Assembly (NCBI GenBank): GCA_937625935.1
Contig: OW569368.1
Location: 310,001-374,000 of the forward strand
Source of the DNA: Tetramitus jugosus
Taxonomy: Eukaryota; Heterolobosea; Eutetramitea; Acrasida; Vahlkampfiidae
Direction: 5' to 3'
DNA: 64,000 nucleotides
The position numbers were made by a program, and so were the translations under genes. Positions 1-10,600 of this stretch are shown in pieces. Positions within the stretch are counted from its first letter, which is position 1, and each line of letters begins with the position of its first letter. The notes under the pieces are model-generated. The model did no database searches. It saw only the letters and a program-made list of their open reading frames with translations, and had not been told where the DNA came from.

Positions 1-1244
1 CCGATCGCAATGCCAACAGAGGAGGTGCCTCCATGCTTGACATGGGTGACTTTTTGTCCTCTGGTTCTCAACAACAACAGCAACAGCAGCAACAAGCACC
101 ACCTAGTGATGATGACTTTTTTGGTGGTTTGGTGTCCAGTGTTGCATCCATGCCACAACAACAACAAAACAATCAACCATCATTGGATGACTTGTTTGGT
201 GGAATGGGCAGTGGTCAAATGATGAGCGGTGGAATGGGCAGTGGTGGTGCCAACATGATGGGTGGTGGCTATCAAGCACCTGCAAGACAAGCACCACAAC
301 AATCTGGAATGTTGAACATGGATGACATGTTTGGAGGTATGTCCAGTGCAACCACTAGCCCACCACCATCCGTCAACCTTGCCAGTGCTGCTGCCTCTAT
401 TGCTCAACAAAAGAGAGAAAATAGAGAGTTGAGTGGCAACAGTATTGATGACATGATTAGAAGCAACTCCATCCTCGGTTCCGAGATTATTCAATCCGAG
501 GAGGCTCATGCTGCAGCCCGCGAGTTCTTCAAGGATCTCATCTTTACTGACTCTGGTATTGTCATTGAAGACGCTCACTTGCAAGTCAAGGTGAAGATGG
601 AATTCCATGGCAACAAGGGCAGAGTTCAAGTCTTGTTCGGTAACAAGACTGATGAGCCATTGACTCAATTCAGATCCGAAGTTGGTGACCACCCATCTCT
701 CCAGACACAAGTGTCCAATGTTGCTCCACTGATTGCCAAGAAGACACAAGTCAAGCAATTCATTGAAGTGACCTGCTTGAGACCATTCAGAGATCCATTG
801 CAATTGACTCTCTTCTTCCAACACAACAGACAATTCTACCGATTCAATGTGTCATTGCCAGTTGTTTTGCACAAGTTTGTTGAGCCATTGAATCTGATTG
901 GTGGTGATGCATTCTTCCAACAGTGGAATCGCATTGAGAAGGGATCACCTCACGAACACCAGAGAGCATTCCGTCAAAACACCGCTCTCTATCCAACTAT
1001 TGACTCTGTGAAGCAATTGTTGAGAGAGGGAATGCATATGGGCGTGTTGGAGAATGTGGATCCAAATCCAAACAATTTGGTCTCCTGTGGCACCGTTGCC
1101 TGGAAAGGAGGTCAGGAAGCTGTTTTGATTCGTTGTGAATTGAACGCTCCAAAGCAAGCATTCAGACTCACGGTCAGAAGTGCAGATGTCACCGTAGGAA
1201 AAGAGATTCAAGACAGAATTGTGAACCGCATTGGTCTCTTATAA
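1..1244 (+). CDS. AP2A: AP-2 complex alpha subunit (alpha-adaptin), C-terminal part
   Basis: The reading frame is open from the left edge of the window, so the gene is truncated at its 5' end and only the hinge and ear are present. The first ~135 residues are a Gln/Gly/Met-rich hinge with a Gln run and three acidic FGG motifs (DDFFGG, DDLFGG, DDMFGG). From about nt 490 the sequence follows the alpha-adaptin appendage: a beta-sandwich subdomain containing GNKTDEPL, then the platform subdomain with FFQQWNRIE and the VDPNPNN segment, both hallmarks of AP-2 alpha rather than AP-1 gamma. The appendage recruits accessory proteins during clathrin-mediated endocytosis at the plasma membrane. It ends in TAA and converges on the glycosyltransferase gene 76 bp away. 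The family call is firm; the missing trunk is outside the window. Confidence 0.88.
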   Translation, partial: DRNANRGGASMLDMGDFLSSGSQQQQQQQQQAPPSDDDFFGGLVSSVASMPQQQQNNQPSLDDLFGGMGSGQMMSGGMGSGGANMMGGGYQAPARQAPQQSGMLNMDDMFGGMSSATTSPPPSVNLASAAASIAQQKRENRELSGNSIDDMIRSNSILGSEIIQSEEAHAAAREFFKDLIFTDSGIVIEDAHLQVKVKMEFHGNKGRVQVLFGNKTDEPLTQFRSEVGDHPSLQTQVSNVAPLIAKKTQVKQFIEVTCLRPFRDPLQLTLFFQHNRQFYRFNVSLPVVLHKFVEPLNLIGGDAFFQQWNRIEKGSPHEHQRAFRQNTALYPTIDSVKQLLREGMHMGVLENVDPNPNNLVSCGTVAWKGGQEAVLIRCELNAPKQAFRLTVRSADVTVGKEIQDRIVNRIGLL

Positions 1245-1320
1245 AACAACCAAACTTTCCATAAAGCTTTACACTGTATTTTCAATCTCTTCCCGTCGTC
1301 TGTTGAATAGATGAATTTTT

Positions 1321-3039
1321 TTATTCTGGGTATTGTTGTTCTTGTGGCTTAGCTCTAAATGTGCATTGCAGTGCTTGTGACTGCTCCCATTGCTCATCGT
1401 CCAACAACCAGAGGAATCCCTTGAAACTATAGAAACGTTTCATCTTGTTCTTCTTGCCGATGACCCAGTTGTTGTGCACGACGTGAATATTGGGAAAGTT
1501 GTTTTGAATGTTGCCACGTGCACCAAAGTACACTGCACCACTCGGATAAGACTCCATGGGTAGGTATTGCACTTTGAGATGTCCGCGATACTTGTTCAAC
1601 AGATCCTGCTCCGTCTCCACAGAAATGTTGTTGAGTATCTGGTGTGCGTGTTTCTCCGTCACGATATCCCATATCCGTTTCATGGTCCGCGTATTGTTCA
1701 AATAGAGAAATCCACCGCAAATGATGGTTCGGATGTGGAGACTCGCACTGGGTTCATCATTCTGTGCCACCAGATCCATTCCACTGTATCGACTGTGAAT
1801 AAAGTCGAGTGGACTGTGGAACCATATAGAGTCCGAATCAACGAGCAACACTCGATGATTCATGTGAAGAATTTTTCGAATGAACCGTGTGCGATGAACC
1901 ATCAACAATTGATAATCTCTCGTATCATACTTGAGATCCTTGTTATCATTATTATTGTTGTTCTTATTATTATTGTTGTTATTGTTCGTTGTGTCAGTGT
2001 GTCCATCGTTCAATGTAGTCGTAGTGGTAGTAGTGGTAGTCGTAGTAGTGGTGGTAGTAGATGACAAGTCATCAATGTACACATGAATGGGATTGACGTG
2101 ATACTTTTGAATGAGTTCATTACCAAATTCAGGATCAATCGTATAGATTAACAAGTGATTCAATGGTGGTTCAATTGTTGTGGATTGATGATGAATGGCA
2201 CTCAGTGAACACAACCAATTGAACAAGAGATTTTTGAATGAAGAGGTGGCAATCGTGACAATGACTTCATTGTTTGATGTCTTCAATTGATTGAGTTTGT
2301 ACTCTAGTGTTGATGTATAGTCTTTGATCATTTGTATATTCTTATGATTGTTATGATTGTTATTGTTGTTGTTATTGTTGTTATTGTTATTATTATTGTG
2401 GTTGTTGTTATTGTTATTATTCACATGTTGTGGTTGTTGTTGAGATGGTGTTGATTGTGTGAGAAAGGTTCCAAACGAATAAATGGAAGATTGTTCTTCA
2501 TTATTATCTTGTTGTTGTGATAATGATGATGGTAATTGTCGTATGATGAGTGATGATGGTGATGATGGTGATGATGAAGAATATTGCCGATACGTTCGTA
2601 CATGATACTGTTTCTTCCGTTGTTGTTGTTGTTGCTGTTGTAATTGCTGTAGTTCTGCTACTTGTTGTCTGTGATGAATAAATTCAAAGTAGTTGAGATG
2701 GGGTGATGAGAGATCAGAGTTGAACTGATAGGGATACACGAGATAGAATCGATAAACCAATACACCAAATGATATGCCAATAAACAGAATCATCAACAGA
2801 ATAGACAGTACGATGAGTGAGAACTTGTGATGATGGGTCATGTTGATATGATGATGATGATGATGATGAGACTTTGAATAAGGATTATTGTTGTTGTTGT
2901 GATTGTTGTTGCTATTCGAGTGGTGTTTCGCCTTTTTGATTGTCCAGTGAGTCATCCATTGACGGAACATGTTGCTGCATCGTAGTGCAATGGGAGTGGT
3001 AGATGATGTGGTGGTGGTAGTGGTAGTGGTTGTAGTCAT
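1321..3039 (-). CDS. Type II membrane glycosyltransferase (nucleotide-diphospho-sugar transferase type)
   Basis: I chose the ATG at 3039 because the frame upstream is low-complexity promoter-like sequence and the next residues form a short Thr-rich cytosolic tail. One hydrophobic segment (about residues 70-95, LIVLSILLMILFIGISFGVL) makes it a type II Golgi/ER protein. After a His/Asn/Gln-rich stem comes a globular region resembling the nucleotide-diphospho-sugar transferase family (PF03407 type): IATSSFKNLLFNWLCSL, then RVLLVDSDSIW with a DxD motif (D-S-D, about residue 399) that would bind metal and sugar nucleotide, and a C-terminal NIHVVHNNWVIG block. A poly-Thr and poly-Asn insert lies between the first Rossmann strands and the DxD motif. 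Donor and acceptor sugars cannot be told from sequence. Confidence is good for the fold class and low for substrate. Confidence 0.75.
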   Translation of the reverse strand: MTTTTTTTTTTSSTTPIALRCSNMFRQWMTHWTIKKAKHHSNSNNNHNNNNNPYSKSHHHHHHHINMTHHHKFSLIVLSILLMILFIGISFGVLVYRFYLVYPYQFNSDLSSPHLNYFEFIHHRQQVAELQQLQQQQQQQRKKQYHVRTYRQYSSSSPSSPSSLIIRQLPSSLSQQQDNNEEQSSIYSFGTFLTQSTPSQQQPQHVNNNNNNNHNNNNNNNNNNNNNNHNNHKNIQMIKDYTSTLEYKLNQLKTSNNEVIVTIATSSFKNLLFNWLCSLSAIHHQSTTIEPPLNHLLIYTIDPEFGNELIQKYHVNPIHVYIDDLSSTTTTTTTTTTTTTTTLNDGHTDTTNNNNNNNKNNNNNDNKDLKYDTRDYQLLMVHRTRFIRKILHMNHRVLLVDSDSIWFHSPLDFIHSRYSGMDLVAQNDEPSASLHIRTIICGGFLYLNNTRTMKRIWDIVTEKHAHQILNNISVETEQDLLNKYRGHLKVQYLPMESYPSGAVYFGARGNIQNNFPNIHVVHNNWVIGKKNKMKRFYSFKGFLWLLDDEQWEQSQALQCTFRAKPQEQQYPE

Positions 3040-3520
3040 GATTATGATGATATCATTAGCAAGTGGTTGGAAGAGATTGTGAATATAAATAGAGGAGAGA
3101 ATATGTGTATGGTGTGGTGTGGAGTGGGGCGTTAGGATAGAACGAGTTGATGTGTGTTTGTGTTTGTGCTTTTGTTTTTTCCGTGAAGAGAGGGCGGTCA
3201 CCCAGAAGGAACAGAGAGAACTCCCTGAAGAAGGCACGGCAATCTGCTCCGGACGCCAAATCTCTCGCAGCTTTCTGCCGAAACAAATGGCGAATATTTT
3301 CAGGTTTTCCGTGTGACCTGCACTCTATTTTTCCATAGAGCCCAATTCTGGCGGGCAATCCTCGGGAAAGCGCAGAAATGTGTCATCCTCATTCTCCGAT
3401 TCCTTTGGACCCCTGAAATTGGTTGTCATCGTCGACATCAGAACAGCAGAGAAAAAACTCACACAAGCCACCCCAGAGGAAGAGAACCGCCAATCATTTT
3501 TTTTTCCTTCAATTGTACAA
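3040..3520. promoter_or_regulatory. Divergent promoter region between glycosyltransferase and PH-membrane protein genes
   Basis: This 480-bp stretch separates two divergently oriented start codons. It has short open frames on both strands but none with a recognisable domain. The only pattern noted is a GC-rich patch around 3347-3365 (TGGCGGGCA) resembling half of the E2F-like motif found elsewhere in the window. The PH-protein frame could in principle start at 3380 instead of 3521. Confidence 0.35.
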
Positions 3521-6500
3521 ATGGAAGAAGAACAACAGCAGTCATCAGTCGTGGATGACCATTCTTCACTGCCCTCACCCATCCAATCATCATCACCAAC
3601 CACAACCACAACAACAATCACAGATATTCCATGGGAACAACAACAACAACAACCAGACAATAACAACAATTATAACAACAATAACAACAATGGTAAAAAT
3701 CAAAATCCTGAAAAGGTGCTCGATGATGACGAAAGGCAATTATTGGACGATATTTTAGCCAATGCAGATGACACGGATGACGAAGAAGATGATGATGATT
3801 CAATAACCAATGATAGTCAACGCTTGACCAGTGAATCAGATCACAATAACAACAATCATAGTACTAAAAACAACAACAACAACAATAAGGATGAGAGTGA
3901 TGATGATGATGATGGTACGGACAAGGATGGTATCAATAGTAGTCATAGTAGTAGTAGTAGTAACACTAGTGATGAGCATGATGACAATGATGAAAAGAAG
4001 AACAATCAAAAGAAGAAGCAAAAGAAGAAGAAGAATACAACTAGTCCTAATATCGTTGTTGATTCATTGACCACTCAGCAGACAAAACAGGAGCCCAATG
4101 TCTCACCATCATCTAATATGACTACTACTATTACCCCTACTACTGCTGCTACTACTCATCATAATAATCTTGTGCAGAATCAACATCGGAATCAAAAAGG
4201 CCTGAGCAATAGTTTTACGAGCAGTCACATGATTCATGATCACTTTCAGCAGAAGAACAAGGATATCAGTTTGAGAACAAGTGCTACAAAGGCTACAGCA
4301 ACTACAACAAGGACTCGTGCTGATTACAATAGTGACAATAGCAATAATAATAGTAGTGGTGGTAGTAGCAGTAATAGTCAGAAGCAGCCATTTGTGCCCG
4401 TCAATCGTCAAAGTCAATCCTTTCATCCATCGTTGATGTCACGCAGAGTTCAATCGACAAGGTCAAATGACACTCCTGCAAATCACAATCAAAATGTCAG
4501 TAAAAAAAATCAAGTCGACGGTGGCGGCAAAAAAGATTTGAGCAAATTGGACAGTGATTACATTTTCCTGGAAGGATACTTGTTAAAGGAGGGATACAGG
4601 ATCAAGAGCTGGAGAAACAGATGGTTTGTTGTCAAGAAGCACCTCGTGCAATACTATAGCAAGAAGGGTGGTGCTCTCAAGGGTGAAATCCAAACATTGG
4701 GCACTGTGATTAAGCCTTGTTATGAAAAAAAGTTGAAGCACTGTTTCAAGATTGAGACAAGCAATGACAATAACAGAACATGGTACATTCAGATACCATC
4801 TGTTAAATCATCTGCCAAGTCTCACTCGCATGCGAGCGAGTACATGAACAAGTGGATTCAGGCAATTGTTACATTTGGTGGAGCCACCTATGGTGGTGAT
4901 GATGCAAGTGGCGATGAGAAGCACGGGCAAGATACCAGTGGTGGTGATGCTACTCATCATGGATCTCCCAGCAACAACAGAGTCAAAGAGTCATCTCCTT
5001 CAGCAGTGGCAACACGTCATCGCAACAATAGCACGACTAACAGTACTGCCACTAGCAGCAATAGTGAAACGAGTGACAGTGAGAAGGACAGTGATAAAGA
5101 TGAGGATGATAGCTTCGATAGTTCATTGTCTTCTGATAGCGATGGACCACTGAGAAGAGGAACCAAGCAGAGCAAGAGTGCAGCGCGCAAGAATCGCAAT
5201 AACAAGGGCAGAGAACACAACACATCTGTTTTCTCGACCATCGATGCTGATGACTACTATGGAGGTGCCAGCAGTGTTTACTATGATGATGATGATGACG
5301 ATGACGACATGCTGGGAGATGGTATTTATCGCTCAGACGATGAATTATGGGACATGCTTCAAAATTCTCGACAAACAGTGAATCGAACTCGCTCAAATCG
5401 CTCAAAAGCAAACAAGGCTCAACCATCGAGAGCCAACACGAGCAATCAAGCAAAAAATTTTTCCAATGTAACAAAGAATACCGAGGATCATGTCTCTGTT
5501 GTGTCCTCTGGTAGTGCAGTAGCTCTATCTACGACCGAAGATTTGTTTAATTATTTTGCAAGCACTTCAGAGAAGCAACAAGCGGTCAGGCAGGAGACAC
5601 ACACTTTGCCACCAGTCTTAACCGATGGTGAGGCGCAACAGTTGAGAGGACCAAGGACACCATTTGGAGACATTAGTATTTTGGCAAAGAACGAAACAAA
5701 GACTTCCAAGTTGGATGTTGAGGAGTTGAAGCATCATATGCGCAAACAAAAGTTTATCAATACTTTTTCAGAGGATATGGGGGATGAGGACGGATCAGGG
5801 TATGAATCCGATGGTACATCAAATCAAATGTTTGTTCGTGATTTGATTATTGATGAAGACGAGGAAACTGCTTCACTCAGGACTTCTGGCTCCTTCACAA
5901 GTCGAGGCAGCTCAGGGAAGAGCAAGGGTATTTTGGCCCTGTTTTCACAGAATTATCATCATCCTAAACTATGGATGAGACTGCTTGTGATCATATCAGG
6001 ATTCTTGTTCTTTCTCGCTGTTTCCATTATGATATTCCTGAGAGCTGATATGTCATTCAGTCGCAAGGTGTTTACAAAGGAGGAAACTTATGTGGTATCT
6101 CACATTGATCAAGCAATTCAACCAGTCAAGTTTCTGTTCGGTCAATCCATTTCTATTGTAACATTAATGGAGACTTCTCTCTCCGAGAGTGGTGCTTTTA
6201 TGTATAGAGCCATTTATGAGAACACTGCCTTTAAGAGAGTATCTGCTGTGAGTCCATTGCTTGAATCAAAGGCTTATGTCGGTAGAGTTCTTCAAATGGG
6301 CTCTTACACATCCATTTTGTTTGCTGTCATTGCTTCTCTTGTTGGATCAGCTCTCATTAGTAAGTAGGAGGCTTTCTTTCTCTAGTATCATTGTTTCTTT
6401 CATGCAATTTTTTATCTGACATATATTTGTTGTATAGGTGGATTGCCAAGAGGTGATTGGATGCACGGTTTCATGAGAACTCCCTTTTTCCTGTTTGAAT

Positions 6501-7578
6501 TCCTATCATTGAATTTTGAAAGTAGTCTGCTTGGTATATTACATTGGTGGCAATGGCTCATATTGAATGTGGTGGCATGTGGTGGATATTTTGCACTCTT
6601 TTTTGCATTGAAGGCAACAAATGTAACTTCCCTGCTCTCAAGTTCAATTTCATATGAGAGTTATGCATTTGTTCATTTTGTGCTTTGTTTCACAGCGGTA
6701 GTCTTCACCTCTCGCTACAAAACCAAGTAAGTACTATGCATATATTTTTTCCATCCACTGTTTTCTCATTTAACTAAACTAACTGATGTTGATTGCTTAT
6801 AGGTATGATGCCGGCAGCTTCCAGCAGGATAAGTACACAGTGTCTCGGTACCTCAACTATTCTTCTTACATTCTATTATTGAACATTATTCCTTGTACCA
6901 TCCAAATTGTATGTAAGATGCTAACGATTTGTTGTGCCGTAGTTGTCAAATATAACTCTATTTTCTTTAATTTAGATGTGTGGAATTGTTGTGAAGCAGA
7001 AACTGCCAGAGTTTTCATACGATACGTATTCAAAGTACATGGCCATCACCACGCTATTCACACTGATGGGAGTCAAAATGAATCAGTCAATGATATTGAG
7101 CATTGGTACTCGATACGTCAAACAACTTATGTTCCGAACTTATATCCAATTTATGTTCAAATGTTTGGTTATGTTTGTTGTGCACACTGGTGTCCTTGTT
7201 GGATTATTCTTTTCTCTAAATGTTGAAAGAAATGCCTATTTTGCTGGAATTACCTGGGGAATGATCATTAGTTCTATTCTGTTGAATATGTACCAGAGCT
7301 TCTCGTTGAATTTTGAGAATTATGCGTTTATCTCATGGGTATCAGTTTTGGCAAGCACGTGTATCACTCTGCCAGCTGTTCTTGTTTCCCTTTTGAAGTT
7401 CTCTTCCATCAGAGGCATTTTCTTTGGATTTATGATATCAAATATCGTACAAACGATCGTTATTGCTGTCGTTGTTCACTTCTGGGATATGAGAGATTTG
7501 AAGATTGTATGGTTAGAAATGAGCGCAAAAAGAAAGGTCAACCAAGAGTCAGCTTCATTGATTGATCAGAACGAGTAG
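3521..7578 (+). CDS. PH-domain protein with C-terminal multi-pass membrane domain
   Basis: Four exons: 3521-6359, 6438-6726, 6803-6908 and 6976-7578. Introns are 78, 76 and 67 bp with GTAAGT, GTAAGT and GTATGT donors, and joining them keeps one frame to the TAG at 7578. I chose ATG 3521 (ACAAATGG context) over an in-frame ATG at 3380. The first ~340 residues are Asn/Ser/Asp-rich. A PH domain follows (about residues 345-450) starting FLEGYLLKEGYRIKSWRNRW and ending in a helix with KWIQAIV. After an acidic Ser-rich linker come about nine hydrophobic segments, the first near nt 5965-6040. PH domains bind phosphoinositides or proteins; the membrane part matches no family I recognise. It may tether a lipid-sensing module to a transporter- or receptor-like body. 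The splice model is strong, the function unknown. Confidence 0.75.
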
Positions 7579-7692
7579 CGACTGTTGTATTTTATCTACC
7601 GGCAATAAACCTTATTCTCTGTGGTGAGCCATGGATTCCACAAATATTCTAGGCTAGGAATGACAGTGTTGTGATACTGGTATCAAAACTAT

Positions 7693-10600
7693 TTATTTGT
7701 ACGATGCAAGATTCCGTTTTACGAAGTTCGGGCGTTGCATGCCATCGCGTTGTTTCAGCACGCTCACTGTACTGACTTTCAATTTGTTTTCAATGCGACT
7801 CTTTTTCACCTTTGGAGCAATATACTTTGGTAGGACGCCTCTCACTTCGTATCTCCATTGCATTTCCTCGGTATCAATCACCAGAATTCCCAGAGGTACT
7901 TTTCCGTAATAATTTGCAGCGAAGTTAACAATGAATTGAGTACCATCTGCTCCATAAGGAGTCAACATTCCCTTACCAGGTTGTACGGAAAACACTGATG
8001 GACTGGCAAGAGTGAAGTATGCCTCAAATGCAGCAGGCTCTGAAAATATGTTGGTCAATCGAAACCCAACCTTTTCTGTACTACCAATGATACTTTGTAT
8101 CTCGATTGTATCATCAATCTCCGGTGTTGTAGCCTCCAAAAGAAGTTCGTACTTGAACATTCCCCCACCTTGTTTTAGAATAATCAGGTTAGCAGTGCCT
8201 ATGAGTGGTCGTAGAGGGGCGAATTCGACTTTTAAGAAGATGTGCTTCTTGTCTGTGAGAGACATCTTGTCGTCCCCGATGCTGTTCATTCGGTTACTGT
8301 TATGGCTACCCATCCTCACTTCGGTTACTGTTATGGCTCGCTTGATCGCTTTGATATGATCCTGATTCTCCGGTACAATTACTTCATACTTGAATGAATC
8401 TTCAGTTGCGTCTTCGTAATGTACTTTCAGGTTTGGTTTTCCTCTCGGGTTAGAAGAAGGAGAAAAGTGATTTTCTTCTTGTGTGATGCGAGTTACTGAT
8501 CGAGTTGATAAGCTTGGAGTTCCCGAAAATGGATGAGATATCAGATCTTCGTTCTCTAAAACACTGGGAACAGATATTTGGATCACTTTCTCCACAATAG
8601 TTCGAGCTTGGCATTTGAATGAAAAAGTTTCAGTCGTGACTGCCTCAGCAACACCAAGGAGCGGATACTTCCATGAGATTTCTTCCCCAACTATGCTAAC
8701 AATAATGTATGCCTGGTACTCTCTCATAATGAGAGGAGTAAATGTGAATGGTATCTGAATTGTTGAAAAAGGATTTAACAAAGTACCGTTCTTATGCTTA
8801 ATCATAAGCTTGAACACCTTATGCTTCTGAGTGGAAGATGTGTTCGTTGAACGGGCAGACATTACTACCTGAATAGTAGAATCATCCATAACAAGGGATA
8901 TCGATATCTTTTTAGGGATAGGAAATGGATTGCGGAAGGATAGAATTGAACTTTGAGTCCTGAGAACTTGCCCTACTACCTTCTTTACTTCCATGTCAGA
9001 TGGCTGTTGACCAGAACCAGAGCAGCTAAATATCCAATCTCCGATCAGAGGATTATATATCCTTATTGCACCCTTCTCAACGATATCTATCGAGGAAGGA
9101 TAGTAGAGAACTTGAAGCTTGAGAGAGTCTGAAGGGGGTAATACAATTGCTGAAGGAAAAACAGCAAAGTTGTTTGGGTTCTCGATATCAACTAACATCT
9201 TCATCGGTTCGGTTGATGGATTTTTAATCTCAACTTCATAGCTTGCACTTCTTCCTATTGGACAAGAGAAAGATGGAATAATAACAGGAGGTGACTCCTC
9301 AGCAATTAGGTCGAGTTCATACCAGAACTCTCCTATATCCGGGTTATAAAATGATATCGATCCGCATGAAGTCCCTACTTGAAGAGGAGAGAAGGTCAAC
9401 AAGTATTCAACTGTCTCATTGGGTTGTATCGTGAGGAGCTTATTACCATCAAGAAATTTTCCAGAGTAGTTCACAATGTAGTCTATCGGAAAACTGTGAG
9501 TGTTTCGTATTGGAATGCTCAAAGTGGTGAATTCTCGTATGATGGATTTCATTACATGTTTACTCTCCGGCGCTGATCTATGAGAAGTCACTTCGATACT
9601 GTACCATATATACTCTCCATCTGGTGCTGTAAAGGTTAGTCTACCAGAGTAGCTCCCCCCAAGCGGAGGGCATACGCAAAGTTTGTACATTCTCTCCTTC
9701 GTGTTAGTTTCATTGATATTGTGATTGGCTAACGATGGGCTTATTGATCTCTCCTTTCGAAGCGGTCCTACAGGATGAGTTGGATTTCCAGTGATAAATG
9801 GGATATCTATGGAACATTTATACACTATACTGCCTCGATTATCCGATATATTAGGAGGGTCTACATAATAAAATACCTGCTCTCGAGCATTGCAGCTAAT
9901 CTGAATTTTTCCTTCGACCAAGGGATCATCAACCTTTCCTCGCAGTGTATAGACAAATTTTTCTAAAGTATCAGAGTTTGATAGGGACAAACTTCCTTGA
10001 TTTTTTCCAGTTTTCCTTGGATTGTAACTGAGGGGATATGCTATACATGAGTTAGGTGGGATTCGAAGTTCACTTGGTCCCAGGAAATAATCGCCACAAA
10101 GCGCAGCTTGGATGGTCCAGAAATTGCTCGTTCGATTGTTAATAGGAATTTCTTGAATTACTCTTTGCCTCACTGGAACGCTAAATTCGATTTCAGATTT
10201 AATTCCTGGAGAAATTCCTTTTCCTGAGATAGTATACAACCGAATATCAAAGTCGTTAAAAAGTATTACGTCACAGGGATAGATACCAGTTACCTTAGGT
10301 GAAAACAAGATTCTCAATTCAGGTAGAGGCGCCTTTTTGTTAAGGGTGATGCTATTAGGTCCAGAATAGAAAGGAGACGAATATTCGACCCTAAAATTCA
10401 CTTGTTCTTGATCTGGTATTGGAACAATTGATCTGCCAATTCGATAATTCTTATATCTCTCTTTCAAATACACTATTGCCTTATCCACCGAATAGTTAGT
10501 CATTGTTGGTTGAATGATCACCTCCTGAGTCTGATTACTTTCAGTTCGAACTTCTAAATGCTGAATTGGTTCGGGAAGCTTCGATTGGGCCTTAATACAA

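Noticed and set aside
180-833. 217-codon frame on the minus strand across the AP-2 alpha gene
   Set aside because: It is opposite a strongly conserved domain and its sequence has no domain; mirror frame of the real gene.
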